Source: Burkholderiaceae bacterium
GTDB taxonomy: Bacteria > Pseudomonadota > Gammaproteobacteria > Burkholderiales > Burkholderiaceae_C
Assembly (NCBI GenBank): GCA_026125795.1
Contig: JAHCKM010000002.1
Location: forward strand, 1-64,000
Direction of reading: 5' to 3'
DNA: 64,000 bases
Shown: positions 44,354 to 53,098 of the stretch, piece by piece
Numbering within the stretch: position 1 is the stretch's first letter
Layout: each line of letters begins with the position of its first letter
The notes under the pieces: generated by a model
The model's input: the letters and a program-made list of their open reading frames with translations, nothing else
Databases searched by the model: none
Told to the model about the DNA's origin: nothing
Program-made: the position numbers and the translations under genes

Positions 44354-44788
44354 ATGCGCCGCATGGATCGACGTCTGTTCGCCTTTGCCCCGGCGGCCCT
44401 GGCCTGGGGTCGGGCGGCCGCCGCACCCGGCGTCAGCGCCGCCGATGCCAAGGCCGTGCGCGCCGTGATCGAGGCGCAGCTGGCGGCGTTTGCGGACGAC
44501 GATGCCGAGCGGGCGTTCTCGTATGCGGCGCCCGGCATCCGCGCGATGTTCGTCACCGCCGATCGATTCCTGTCGATGGTGCGCGAGGGTTATCCGGTGG
44601 TGTACCGCCCGGCGTCGGTGTCGTTCGTCAGACCGCAGTGGATCGACAGCAAGCTGATCCAGCGCGTGCAGATGACCGATGCCGCCGGCGCGGATTGGAT
44701 GGTGGTGTACGAGATGGAACGCCAGGCCGACAAGTCCTGGCGCATCGCCGCCTGCGTGGCCGCGCGCGGCGCAGCGCGCACCACCTGA
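44354..44788 (+). CDS. DUF4864 exported protein
   Basis: A 144-residue protein with a signal sequence (about residues 1-24, AAAAPG) and the DUF4864 core: VRAVIEAQLAAFADDDAERAFSYAAPGIRAMF, then FLSMVREGYPVVYRP and the ending WRIAACV. The family has an NTF2-like fold and unknown role. It sits 9 bp downstream of the TSUP gene and is convergent with the MFS gene, leaving 3 bp between their stops. Confidence 0.82.
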   Translation: MRRMDRRLFAFAPAALAWGRAAAAPGVSAADAKAVRAVIEAQLAAFADDDAERAFSYAAPGIRAMFVTADRFLSMVREGYPVVYRPASVSFVRPQWIDSKLIQRVQMTDAAGADWMVVYEMERQADKSWRIAACVAARGAARTT

Positions 44789-44791
44789 GCT

Positions 44792-46015
44792 TCAAGCCAC
44801 GGCGGCGGGCAAGCGCCGCAACCCGCGCACCGGCGAGCCGGTGATCACCAGCGCCTGCACCACGAAACCGAGCGCCGCCAGCGCAATGCACGCAGTTTCG
44901 CCCCACCACGCGCCAACCACGCCGCCCAGCGCGGCACCGAGCGGCCGCGCGCCGGCGTTGAGCGTGAGAAAGATCGCCGACACCTGGCCCAGCACCTGCG
45001 ACGGCACCAGCGTCTGGCGCAACGTGGTCGTGGTCACGGTCCACACCAGCGGACCGGCCCCGAACAGCACGAACGACAGGGCCGCCCAGGCGGCATGCGG
45101 CCACCACCCGCTCGCGAGCATCGCGGCCGCGGCCAGCACCGACATCAGCGGACCCAGCATCACCGCGGCCCCGAAGGGCAACGCGCGCGCCACGCGAGCC
45201 GCGAGCAGCGCACCGATCAACATGCCCGCGCCATAACAGCTGAGCGTGAGGCCAACGCCGCTCGCGTCCAGGCCGAGGCGGTGCATCGCGTACGGCACGT
45301 ACGCCGCCTGCAGCACGAACCACGCGACGTTCCACACCACCGCGGTCCACATCACGGCTTTCAGCAGCGGGTGGCGCCACACCAGGCCGGCACCGTGGCG
45401 CAGCTCGTCGAGCAGGTGCCGCCGTGCGGCGCGCTGCGGCGGCACGGCCGGAAGGCGCAACAACTGCAGCGCGGCGAACACCGACAGGGCCGTGGCCAAC
45501 ACGAACGCCGTGCCCGCGCCGGTCCATGCCACCAGCGCGCCGGCGAGCGCGGGCCCGGCGGCAAACGCGACGCTGCGTGCCAGCTCGAGCCGGGCGTTGG
45601 CGCGTGCGAGATCGTCCTTGGCCACCAGCGTCGGCACCAGCGCGGGCGCGGCCACGCTGAAGCCCACGGTGCCCGCGGCACCGATGAAACCGAGCAGTGC
45701 CAGCAGCGGCAACGAGACGGCGGAGCTCAACACGAGCAGGATCAGACCGAGCAGCGCCAGCGCGCGCAGCGCCTCGGCAGCCACCATCAGTCGCGTGCGC
45801 GACCAGCGGTCGGCCAGCACGCCGGCCGGGATCGACAGCAGCAGGAACGGCAGCGTCTGGGCGGTGTTGAGCACGCCGATCTCGCCGGGGCCGGCGTGGA
45901 GCGCCAGCACCGCGACGATCGGCACCGCGGCCAGGCTGATCTGCTCGGCCGACTGTGCGGCGAGCTGGGTCCACGTGAGCGTGGCCAGTGCGTCGCGCGT
46001 CGTCGCGGGTGTCAT
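44792..46015 (-). CDS. MFS transporter
   Basis: A 407-residue major facilitator superfamily permease with about 12 membrane helices. The loop 2-3 motif PAGVLADRWSRTRLM is the MFS signature. It resembles the enterobactin-exporter/drug-efflux group (LTWTQLAAQSAEQISLAAVPIVAV at the start). The substrate cannot be named. Start 46015 is chosen; a start 8 codons earlier (46039) is possible. Confidence 0.85.
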   Translation of the reverse strand: MTPATTRDALATLTWTQLAAQSAEQISLAAVPIVAVLALHAGPGEIGVLNTAQTLPFLLLSIPAGVLADRWSRTRLMVAAEALRALALLGLILLVLSSAVSLPLLALLGFIGAAGTVGFSVAAPALVPTLVAKDDLARANARLELARSVAFAAGPALAGALVAWTGAGTAFVLATALSVFAALQLLRLPAVPPQRAARRHLLDELRHGAGLVWRHPLLKAVMWTAVVWNVAWFVLQAAYVPYAMHRLGLDASGVGLTLSCYGAGMLIGALLAARVARALPFGAAVMLGPLMSVLAAAAMLASGWWPHAAWAALSFVLFGAGPLVWTVTTTTLRQTLVPSQVLGQVSAIFLTLNAGARPLGAALGGVVGAWWGETACIALAALGFVVQALVITGSPVRGLRRLPAAVA

Positions 46016-46111
46016 GGCGTGCTGCTGCATGGGCGGCATCTTCAGGCGCCGCGCCGGAGCCGGCTCGCCGGATTCGGACCCCTGTTTGCGCAACGCTTAG
46101 AGTCGCGCGCC

Positions 46112-46534
46112 ATGACCGCCTTGCGCCTCACCGTTCATGACGAGCCCGATGCCGCTGCCGCACGCGTGGTCGACCAGGGCCTCGGCGACTCCAATGCCGC
46201 GGCCGCGCCGCTGCACGAGGTGCGACCGCTGGCGTGCTTTGCGCGCGCTGCCGATGGCGCCGTGGTCGGCGGTGCCGTGGGCCGGCGCTGGGGCGCTTGC
46301 GCCGAGCTGCAGCAGCTGTGGGTGCATCCCGACCTGCGGCGCCGGGGGCTGGGCGCGCAACTCGTGCGTGCCTTCGAGGCGCACGCGGCGCAGCACCGCT
46401 GCACCACCGTGTACCTGGAGACGTTCAGCTTCCAGGCGCCGCGCCTGTACGCGTCACTCGGCTACGAGATGCGCCACACGATCGAAGGCTTCGGCCACGG
46501 CATTGCCAAGCACCTGATGGTGCACCGCCTTTAA
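46112..46534 (+). CDS. GNAT family N-acetyltransferase
   Basis: A 140-residue GNAT acetyltransferase. The acetyl-CoA-binding motif is LQQLWVHPDLRRRGLGAQLVRAFEAHA, with the core R/Q-x-x-G-x-G/A as RRGLG; the C-terminal segment APRLYASLGYEMR is typical. The substrate is unknown. Its stop overlaps the stop of the convergent dehydrogenase gene by 3 bases. Confidence 0.87.
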   Translation: MTALRLTVHDEPDAAAARVVDQGLGDSNAAAAPLHEVRPLACFARAADGAVVGGAVGRRWGACAELQQLWVHPDLRRRGLGAQLVRAFEAHAAQHRCTTVYLETFSFQAPRLYASLGYEMRHTIEGFGHGIAKHLMVHRL

Positions 46535-47613
46535 GGCTTCACCCCGGCTGCGTCGTTGATGCGCTGCACATCGACGCCGAGCTTGCCGGCGGCGTTGAGG
46601 ATCTCCTGCCAGGTCGTGGCGTCGACCGGCACGCCGCTCTTGATGCGCCTGGCGCGCGACTCGCGCTCGGGCTCGCCCGCGATGCGCACGCGGTCGAAGC
46701 CGGCGCGCGGCGGCGACGCGGTGACCCAGTCGACGAAGGTGAGCGCCTCGCGCTCGTAGGCCGCCATGTCGGCGATCTTCGCGGGATCGATCAGCACCGT
46801 GAGCATGCCGTTGAGCACGCGCTTCTTGCTGGTGTCGGACGTGTATTGCGCCATGCCGGCGGCCAGCGCGCCGCCGAGCAGCTCGCACAGCACGGCCATG
46901 CCGTAGCCCTTGTGCGCGCCAAACGTGAGGATGGCGCCGAACGGCTCGATCACCGAGTAGCGCGGGTCCTGCGTGGGTTTGCCTTCGTGGTCGATCAGGT
47001 GGTCGGGCGGGACTTGCTCGCCCTTGTTGTGCGCGACGCGGGTCTTGCCCTGCGCGATCACGCTGGTGGCGAAGTCGAGGATCATCGGCTCGCGCCCGCG
47101 CAGAGGTATCGCTGCGGTGAACGGGTTGGTGCCGAAGCGCGCGTCGGAGCCGCCGTAGGGCGCCACGATGCCGCGCGAGATCACGTTGACGAAGTGCAGC
47201 GACACCAGGCCCGCGGCCGCGGCCTGCTCGGCCCAGGCGCCGATGCGGCCCAGGTGGTGCGCGTTGCCGAGCGCCATCACGCAGCAGCCGTGCTGGTGCG
47301 CGCGTTCGATGCCCATGGCCATCGCTTCGCGGCCCACCACCTGGCCGAAGCCGGCCTGGCCGTCCAGCCGCAGCATTGCGCCGGCGTCGAGCACGCTGCG
47401 CACGTGGGTGTTGGGCTTGAGGCCGCCTTCGAGGTAGGCGTCGGTGTAACGCGGCAGCATGCCGATGCCGTGCGAGTCGTGGCCGGTGAGGTTGGCCTCG
47501 ATCAGGTTGTCGCACACGGCTTGCACTTCGGCCTCTTCGCTGCCGAAGCCGCGCACCAGCAGGTGCATCGCGCGATGCAAGGCGTCGACGTCAATGGTGT
47601 GGGTCAGGCTCAT
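46531..47613 (-). CDS. Ldh2-family malate/L-lactate/ureidoglycolate dehydrogenase
   Basis: A 360-residue NAD(P)-dependent dehydrogenase of the non-Rossmann Ldh2 family. The family motifs are TGHDSHGIGMLPRY (containing the catalytic histidine), GNAHHLGRIG, APYGGSDARFGTNPF, LDFATSVIAQGK, GAHKGYGMA and a C-terminal PGEPE-like AGEPERESR. Substrates are 2-hydroxy or 2-oxo acids. Start chosen at 47613 with AGGAGACCC upstream. It stands alone. Confidence 0.87.
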   Translation of the reverse strand: MSLTHTIDVDALHRAMHLLVRGFGSEEAEVQAVCDNLIEANLTGHDSHGIGMLPRYTDAYLEGGLKPNTHVRSVLDAGAMLRLDGQAGFGQVVGREAMAMGIERAHQHGCCVMALGNAHHLGRIGAWAEQAAAAGLVSLHFVNVISRGIVAPYGGSDARFGTNPFTAAIPLRGREPMILDFATSVIAQGKTRVAHNKGEQVPPDHLIDHEGKPTQDPRYSVIEPFGAILTFGAHKGYGMAVLCELLGGALAAGMAQYTSDTSKKRVLNGMLTVLIDPAKIADMAAYEREALTFVDWVTASPPRAGFDRVRIAGEPERESRARRIKSGVPVDATTWQEILNAAGKLGVDVQRINDAAGVKP

Positions 47614-47709
47614 GGGTCTCCTGCGGTCGAAAGGTCTTGTGTTGGGTTTTGGCACATCCGGTGTGGCATTCTCGCCGCCTCGGCGAAACGAGCACCGACC
47701 GGCGCCCTC

Positions 47710-47750
47710 GCGCCACCCGATTACGGCTGTACACCATGGCCGGGTGGCGC
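47710..47750. repeat. inverted repeat upstream of the ParA-like gene
   Basis: Perfect 10-base arms GCGCCACCCG (47710-47719) and CGGGTGGCGC (47741-47750) around 21 bases, in the 208-bp gap between the divergent Ldh2 and ParA-like genes. It could be an operator or an mRNA hairpin in the ParA leader. Confidence 0.5.
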
Positions 47751-47821
47751 CCGCGCCCTATTTCACGGTGGCGGCATCGCTTTGATGTTGCAATTCGCAG
47801 CTGGGGAGAACCGGTCACTTC

Positions 47822-48835
47822 ATGCCCGTCATCGCCGTCGTCAATCGCAAGGGTGGGTGCGGAAAGAGCACCCTCGCGACGCACTTGGCGGCTTACTTCG
47901 CGCACAAGCAGCTGCCCGCGCTGCTTGGCGACGCCGATTTCCAGCAGTCGTCGCACGCCTGGCTGCGCCAGCGCGACAAGCAGCGTTTTGCCCCCACCGC
48001 GCCCAAGATCGCCGGCTGGAGCGTCGACCCGCGCAACATCCTGCGCGCGCCGCCCGGCGTGACGCATGTGCTGCTCGACACGCCGGGCGGCCTGAAGGGT
48101 TATGACCTGCTGCGCGTGGTGATGCTGGCCGATGCCGTGCTGATGCCGGTGCAGCACTCGTTGTTCGACCGCGAGTCGGCGGCCGACTGTTATGCCGAGC
48201 TGCTGGCGCATCCGCGCGTCGCGCGCGGGCGTTGCAAGATCGCCGCGGTGGGCATGCGCGTCGATTCGCGCACCAAGAACGAAGCGTCGCTGCGCCAGTG
48301 GGCCGACGGGCTTCAGCTGCCGTTTCTCGGCGCGCTGCGCGAGACGCAGACCTACGTGAAGTGCCTCGAGCACGGCCTCACCATCTTCGACATGCCGTCG
48401 GCCAAGGTGGAGGGCGATCTCGCGCAGTGGCAGCCGATCCTGCAATGGCTGGCACCGATGCTCGAGGTGACGCCGGCCAGCATCGAGGCCAAGCCGCCGC
48501 GCAAGGCCACGCGTCCGGTGCTGCCGCCGGGCTCATCTCCGTCGGGCCGCCTGAAGCCGGTGGCCCCCACGGCCGAGGCCGAGCTGCTGGCCGCGCGCAC
48601 CGCGCCCGGTGCGCTCGACGCGCTGCCGCCCGAGCCAGCCACGCCGAGCGCCCCGCCGGCGGTGGCGGCGCCCGAGCGTGAGGCCGTGATGGTGAAGAAG
48701 CCCGACGCTGACGCACCGAAGATCCATCGCCTGGTGCCGGTGAGCCCGGAAGAGGATCTCGACAGCCGCTTCGGCGGCTTCACCACGCGCATCGGCCGCT
48801 GGTTGGAGTCGATCTCGCTCAAGCGCGCGCGCTGA
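47822..48835 (+). CDS. orphan ParA/MinD-type P-loop ATPase with long C-terminal tail
   Basis: A 337-residue protein. Residues 1-210 form a ParA-type ATPase with the deviant Walker A KGGCGKST (residues 10-17), the switch segment DADFQQSS and a Walker B-like HVLLDTPGG. The tail (about 225-337) is rich in Pro and Ala and ends in a basic helix SRFGGFTTRIGRWLESISLKRAR. No ParB gene or parS array is nearby, so it is unlikely to act in chromosome partition. Orphan ParA proteins often position receptors, cellulose synthase or other complexes. Confidence 0.85.
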   Translation: MPVIAVVNRKGGCGKSTLATHLAAYFAHKQLPALLGDADFQQSSHAWLRQRDKQRFAPTAPKIAGWSVDPRNILRAPPGVTHVLLDTPGGLKGYDLLRVVMLADAVLMPVQHSLFDRESAADCYAELLAHPRVARGRCKIAAVGMRVDSRTKNEASLRQWADGLQLPFLGALRETQTYVKCLEHGLTIFDMPSAKVEGDLAQWQPILQWLAPMLEVTPASIEAKPPRKATRPVLPPGSSPSGRLKPVAPTAEAELLAARTAPGALDALPPEPATPSAPPAVAAPEREAVMVKKPDADAPKIHRLVPVSPEEDLDSRFGGFTTRIGRWLESISLKRAR

Positions 48836-48842
48836 GATGACT

Positions 48843-48875
48843 CCTTGAAGAATTTGCAGCGGCCATTCTTCAAGG
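48843..48875. terminator. perfect stem-loop after the ParA-like gene
   Basis: CCTTGAAGAAT (48843-48853) and ATTCTTCAAGG (48865-48875) are perfect 11-base arms around an 11-base loop, 8 bp after the ParA stop codon. No T-run follows, so it is either a weak or rho-assisted terminator or a protein-binding palindrome. Confidence 0.5.
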
Positions 48876-49042
48876 GCGCTGCGGGAAGAATGCGCGGCAA
48901 ACGCGCTGCATCTCTGCTCGCTTTCCCTTAACCCGCGACCCCACACTGCCGATCCACACGACGAGCCGCTGGTTGCGGCGTCGTCGCCGCGTGCCGAGAG
49001 AAGGGCGCGGAGCTGTGTGGTGAATTGCCGGAGGGAAGCCGT

Positions 49043-50095
49043 ATGTCCTTGATCGAGAAATCGCGTCTCATGGCGCGTGTGCGCGTGGGTGTGCTCACGC
49101 TGGCGGCCTGTGCCGCGATGGGCGTGTCGGCCTTCGACGCGGCGCCCAAGGCCACGGCCGACGACAAGCACTGGCTGCTCGGCCCGGTGCCGCAGCCGCA
49201 GGACAACGTGAGCACGCCGGAGCGCGTGGAACTCGGCCGCGCGCTGTTCTTCGATCCGCGCCTGTCGGGCAACGGCACCTTGTCGTGCGCCACCTGCCAC
49301 AACCCGGCGCTGGGCTGGTCCGATGGCCTGAAGACCGGCGTGGGCATCAACGGCACGGTGCTCGGGCGCGCCACGCCCACGGTGGTGAACACCGCCTACA
49401 ACACGCAGTTCATGTGGGACGGCCGCAAGAAGTCGCTCGAAGACCAGGCGCTCGGCCCGATGAAGACGCCCGAAGAGATGAAGACCGACTTCGGCAACGC
49501 GCTGACGATGTTGCAGTCCATCCCCGGCTACCGCGAGAAGTTCGCCCGTGCCTACCCCGGCGAGCCGATCGCCGAAGAGACCGTGGCCAAGGCAATCGCC
49601 GCCTTCGAGCGCACCGTGGTGTCCAACGACTCGCGCTTTGACCGCTGGGTGGCCGGCGACGCCGGCGCCATCACGCTGCAGGAGTGGCGCGGCTACCAGG
49701 TGTTCAAGGATCCGGCCAAGGGCAACTGCATGGTCTGCCATGCGCCGCCCAACTTCACCGACAACGGCTACCACAACATCGGCATCGCGCATGCCAAGGG
49801 CGCCGAGGACCTGGGCCGCTTCAACATCCGCAAGGCCGCGGTGCTCAAGGGCGCGTTCAAGACGCCGACCTTGCGCGACATCGAGCTGACCGGGCCGTAC
49901 TTCCACAACGGCACCGCGGTGACGCTGATGGACGTGGTGGACCACTACGCGCGCGGCGGCGACGACCGCAGCAACGTGTCCAAGGACGTGCGCACGCTCG
50001 AGCTGAACCAGCAGGACAAGCTCGACCTGGTGGCCTTCATGAAGGCGCTCACCGGATCTCAGCGCTCGGCCAGCATCCCCGCGCTGCCGCAGTGA
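49043..50095 (+). CDS. di-heme cytochrome c peroxidase family protein
   Basis: A 350-residue CCP/MauG-type protein with an N-terminal membrane/signal segment (about residues 12-30). The two heme motifs are CATCH (82-86) and CMVCH (229-233). Conserved segments are LGRALFFDPRLSGNGTLSCA, VVNTAYN, FMWDGR, FKTPTLRDIELTGPYFHNG and DLVAFMKALTG. It is predicted to reduce H2O2 or to oxidise a protein partner in the periplasm. ATG at 49043 has GGAGGGAAG upstream. First gene of the module CCP, cytochrome c, cupredoxin, Sco, MCP. Confidence 0.9.
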   Translation: MSLIEKSRLMARVRVGVLTLAACAAMGVSAFDAAPKATADDKHWLLGPVPQPQDNVSTPERVELGRALFFDPRLSGNGTLSCATCHNPALGWSDGLKTGVGINGTVLGRATPTVVNTAYNTQFMWDGRKKSLEDQALGPMKTPEEMKTDFGNALTMLQSIPGYREKFARAYPGEPIAEETVAKAIAAFERTVVSNDSRFDRWVAGDAGAITLQEWRGYQVFKDPAKGNCMVCHAPPNFTDNGYHNIGIAHAKGAEDLGRFNIRKAAVLKGAFKTPTLRDIELTGPYFHNGTAVTLMDVVDHYARGGDDRSNVSKDVRTLELNQQDKLDLVAFMKALTGSQRSASIPALPQ

Positions 50096-50109
50096 AGGGA
50101 CCGGACGCG

Positions 50110-50553
50110 ATGAACCGGCACCTTCCCACCCGCGCGGGCCTGTGGTGCGCGGCCACGTTGACCGCCGCGGTGCTGAGCTTCGGTGCCGCTGCTGTATGGG
50201 CCGAGCCCGAGAAGGCGCAGGCGCCCAACGCCACCGGCGCGCTGCTGCCGCGCGACAGCCGCGATGCCGCGGTGTTTCGCGGCGGCCTGGTGTACGCCAA
50301 CTACTGCGTCACTTGCCACGGCATCAACGCCGACGGCAACGGCCGTGCGGCACGCCTGCACAACCCGCGGCCGGCCAACCTGCGCGCCAGCGACAAGAAC
50401 GACGCCTACATCGGCCTGATCGTGCGCAAGGGCGGCGAAACGCTCGGCCGCTCGCCCGGCATGCCGCCGTGGGGCGAAGAGCTCACCGACGAGCAGATCG
50501 GCGACGTGGTCGCCTTCGTGCGTTCGGTCAATGCGCAAAGCCACAGCCGCTGA
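50110..50553 (+). CDS. mono-heme cytochrome c
   Basis: A 147-residue periplasmic cytochrome c. The signal peptide covers about residues 1-31 (AVWAE), the heme motif is CVTCH at 66-70, and the probable distal Met is in RSPGMPPWGEELTDEQI. The C-terminal DVVAFVRS helix is typical of class I cytochromes. It lies 14 bp downstream of the di-heme peroxidase gene and is the likely electron donor or acceptor for it. Confidence 0.9.
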   Translation: MNRHLPTRAGLWCAATLTAAVLSFGAAAVWAEPEKAQAPNATGALLPRDSRDAAVFRGGLVYANYCVTCHGINADGNGRAARLHNPRPANLRASDKNDAYIGLIVRKGGETLGRSPGMPPWGEELTDEQIGDVVAFVRSVNAQSHSR

Positions 50554-50586
50554 AGCGCAGCGGCACAGCGACTCCAGGAGCACAGC

Positions 50587-50907
50587 ATGAAGACACTCAA
50601 CCTCATCGTCGCCGCGGCCGCGCTGGCGTGCGGCGCCGCCATCGCGTCGAACGAACACGTGGTGAGCCAGAAGGACAAGGCTTTCTCCACCAAGAAGCTC
50701 GACATCAAGGTGGGCGACAAGGTGGCGTTTCGCAACGACGACGGCTTCTCGCACAACATCTTCAGCCTGACCGACGCGATGCCGTTCGACCTCGGCACGT
50801 ACGGCAGCGGCCAGATGAAGACCGTGACCTTCGGCAAGCCGGGCAAGTTCGAGATCGAATGCGCGATCCATCCGGACATGCGCATGGTCGTCAACGTCGC
50901 GCCCTGA
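50587..50907 (+). CDS. blue-copper cupredoxin (plastocyanin/amicyanin-like)
   Basis: A 106-residue periplasmic type 1 copper protein with a signal peptide of about 21 residues. The copper ligands are His56 in GFSHNIFS, Cys92, His95 and Met98 in CAIHPDM. The spacing of the C-terminal loop (C-x2-H-x2-M) is the short-loop type of amicyanin/pseudoazurin-like proteins, often labelled methylamine utilisation protein. It could shuttle electrons between the peroxidase/cytochrome pair and an oxidase. Confidence 0.87.
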   Translation: MKTLNLIVAAAALACGAAIASNEHVVSQKDKAFSTKKLDIKVGDKVAFRNDDGFSHNIFSLTDAMPFDLGTYGSGQMKTVTFGKPGKFEIECAIHPDMRMVVNVAP

Positions 50908-50939
50908 TCGACGGCGGTCCGCCCGTCTGGCCTTGTGCG

Positions 50940-51533
50940 ATGCGTGCGCTGATGTCCTCCTGCCGCTGGTTCGTGCGCACGGCGTGCGCGCTCGGGCTGG
51001 CCTGGTCGGTGCTGCATGCCGGCGCGCAGGAACTGCAGCACGGCCGCGCACCGCCGGCCGATGTGGGCGGTGAGCTGAACCTGGTCGACCAGCACGGTGC
51101 CACCTTCGCGCTGTCGCGGCTGGCCGGCTCACCGGTGTTGCTGTTCTTCGGCTTCACGCATTGCGGCTCGACCTGCCCGATCGCGCTGGCCGAGGCGCGA
51201 TCGGTGCTGCACACGCTTGGCCCAGAAGCGCCGGCGAAGGTGGTGTTCGTGACGCTCGATCCGCTGAACGACGGACCCGAACAGATGCGCGAGTTCGTGC
51301 AGCGCATCGATGCGCGCATCGTCGGCCTCACCGGCAGCCCGCAGCAGATCGAACGCGCGGCAGAGAACTACGGCGTCGGCATGCGCCGGGGGCAGGGCGG
51401 CGTCGAGCACAGCTCGATGTGGTACCTGCTCGACGGGCGCGCGCGCGTGCGCCGCGTCTATGCGCACGCCACGCCGGCACAAGAGCTGGTGGCCGACGTG
51501 CGGCGTCTGGTTGCGGCGCGAGGCGGGCGATGA
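50940..51533 (+). CDS. Sco1/SenC family copper chaperone or thiol protein
   Basis: A 197-residue thioredoxin-fold protein with a signal sequence or anchor (about residues 10-29). The copper/redox motif is CGSTC (Cys75, Cys79) in [12 protein letters not shown] and the third copper ligand is His157 in [11 protein letters not shown]. Sco proteins load the CuA site of cytochrome oxidase or reduce its cysteines. Here it lies after a cupredoxin and is translationally coupled (ATGA) to a chemoreceptor gene, which suggests a redox or copper function in this module rather than general oxidase assembly. Confidence 0.88.
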   Translation: MRALMSSCRWFVRTACALGLAWSVLHAGAQELQHGRAPPADVGGELNLVDQHGATFALSRLAGSPVLLFFGFTHCGSTCPIALAEARSVLHTLGPEAPAKVVFVTLDPLNDGPEQMREFVQRIDARIVGLTGSPQQIERAAENYGVGMRRGQGGVEHSSMWYLLDGRARVRRVYAHATPAQELVADVRRLVAARGGR

Positions 51534-53098
51534 AGGCGAGCGCAGTGCACCGCGGCCTGCAGCGCCTGCGCCACCTGGGCATCGGCACGCGGCTCGCGCT
51601 CGGTTTCGGCCTGGTGTGTCTGCTGATCGTCGTGATGGCGGTCAATGCCGCCTGGCAGGCGAGCCGGCTGCAGCGCCAGTTCGCGCATGCGCTGAATGAC
51701 GGCGTGTCGGTGCTCGCGCGCCTGCAGGCGCTGAGCGTCGACGTGAGCGACGTCGGGCTGGCGGCGCGCGACTCGATCCTGGCCACCGACCCGACGGTCG
51801 CGCAGGCCGCGCTCGAACGCATCGAGGCCGGCCGCGGCCACATCGGCGAGGCGATCGAGAAGCTCAACAAACAACTCGGCGACGAGCAAAAAGCGCTCGC
51901 CGAGGAGCTCGGCAACCACAGCAGCAGCGTGCTGGTGGTGCTGGTGAAACTCAGCCGGCTGCACCGTGCACAGCAGGTCGAGCCGGCCAAGGCGCTGCTG
52001 TTCACGCAGCTGCAGCCGAAGATGGATGCGTTCGCCAAGGGCATCGACAAGGCCCAGCTCGTGCAACTGCAGGCGCTGGAGAAGCTGCGCGCGCAATCCA
52101 ACGACCGCACCGCGGTGTCGATCGGCGCCACTGCGGCGATGGCGCTGGCAGCGCTGCTGATCTCGGGCGTGCTGGCGTTCCTGATCACGCGCAGCATCAC
52201 GCGGCCGGTCGACGACACCGTACGCGTTGCCGAAGCGATCGCCGCCGGCGACTTGACCGCACATCTCGCGATCCGGCGCGACGACGAACTGGGGCGCCTG
52301 CAGCACGCGGTGCTGGCGATGCAGCAGCAGTTGCGCGAGCTGGTCGGCGGCATCGGCGGCCTGGCCGACCAGGTGGCGCTGGCCAGCGGCGAAATCGCCG
52401 ACGGCAGCCAGGACCTGAGCCGGCGCACCGAAGAAACCGCCGGCTCGCTGCAGCAGACTGCCGGTGCGATCGAACAGCTCGCCAACACCGTGAAGAGCAG
52501 CGTGTGTGCGGCGAACACCGCCAACGAGATGGTGAACGCTGCCGCATCGACCGCCGAGCGCGGCGGTCAGGCGATGGCGCAGATCGTCGGCCGCATGGGC
52601 GAGATCGCGGCGGCGAGCCACCGCATCGGTGACATCACCGGCGTGATCGACGGCATCGCGTTCCAGACCAACATCCTGGCGCTCAACGCCGCGGTCGAAG
52701 CCGCGCGTGCGGGAGCCCATGGCAAGGGCTTCGCGGTGGTGGCCGCCGAGGTGCGCACGCTGGCCCAGCGTGCCGCGCAGGCGGCGCATGAGATCAAGGG
52801 CCTGATCCAGACCAGCACCGAGACCGTGCAGTCGGGCGAGAAACTGGTCAAGGACGCCGGCGTGACGATGCGCGACATCGTGGCCGGCGTGGCGCGGGCC
52901 ACCTCGATGGTGGACGAGATCTGCAAGGTCGCCGGCACGCAAAACACGGGTCTGGGCGAGGTGAACCAGTCGGTGACACGCCTGGACGAGATGACGCAGC
53001 AGAACGCCGCGCTCGTCGAGCAGAGCGCCGCATCGGCCGAAGGGCTGCGCGATCAGGCGCGCGAGCTGCAGTCGCTGGTCAAGCGCTTCAAGGTTTGA
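51530..53098 (+). CDS. methyl-accepting chemotaxis protein
   Basis: A 522-residue chemoreceptor. TM1 is at about residues 23-44 ([21 protein letters not shown]), followed by a four-helix-bundle periplasmic domain to about 200, TM2 about 202-225, HAMP about 226-280 and the cytoplasmic signalling domain. The hairpin tip carries the invariant [20 protein letters not shown]. It lacks a C-terminal NWETF-type CheR tether. The ATG overlaps the Sco stop (ATGA), so synthesis is coupled to the redox module. A role in sensing copper, oxygen or redox state is inferred. It overlaps the convergent MauG-like gene by 11 bp. Confidence 0.92.
   Translation: MKASAVHRGLQRLRHLGIGTRLALGFGLVCLLIVVMAVNAAWQASRLQRQFAHALNDGVSVLARLQALSVDVSDVGLAARDSILATDPTVAQAALERIEAGRGHIGEAIEKLNKQLGDEQKALAEELGNHSSSVLVVLVKLSRLHRAQQVEPAKALLFTQLQPKMDAFAKGIDKAQLVQLQALEKLRAQSNDRTAVSIGATAAMALAALLISGVLAFLITRSITRPVDDTVRVAEAIAAGDLTAHLAIRRDDELGRLQHAVLAMQQQLRELVGGIGGLADQVALASGEIADGSQDLSRRTEETAGSLQQTAGAIEQLANTVKSSVCAANTANEMVNAAASTAERGGQAMAQIVGRMGEIAAASHRIGDITGVIDGIAFQTNILALNAAVEAARAGAHGKGFAVVAAEVRTLAQRAAQAAHEIKGLIQTSTETVQSGEKLVKDAGVTMRDIVAGVARATSMVDEICKVAGTQNTGLGEVNQSVTRLDEMTQQNAALVEQSAASAEGLRDQARELQSLVKRFKV

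Noticed and set aside
47822-48835. Plasmid or chromosome partition locus with origin
   Set aside because: No parB, parS cluster, dnaA boxes or rep gene is visible near the ParA-like gene.
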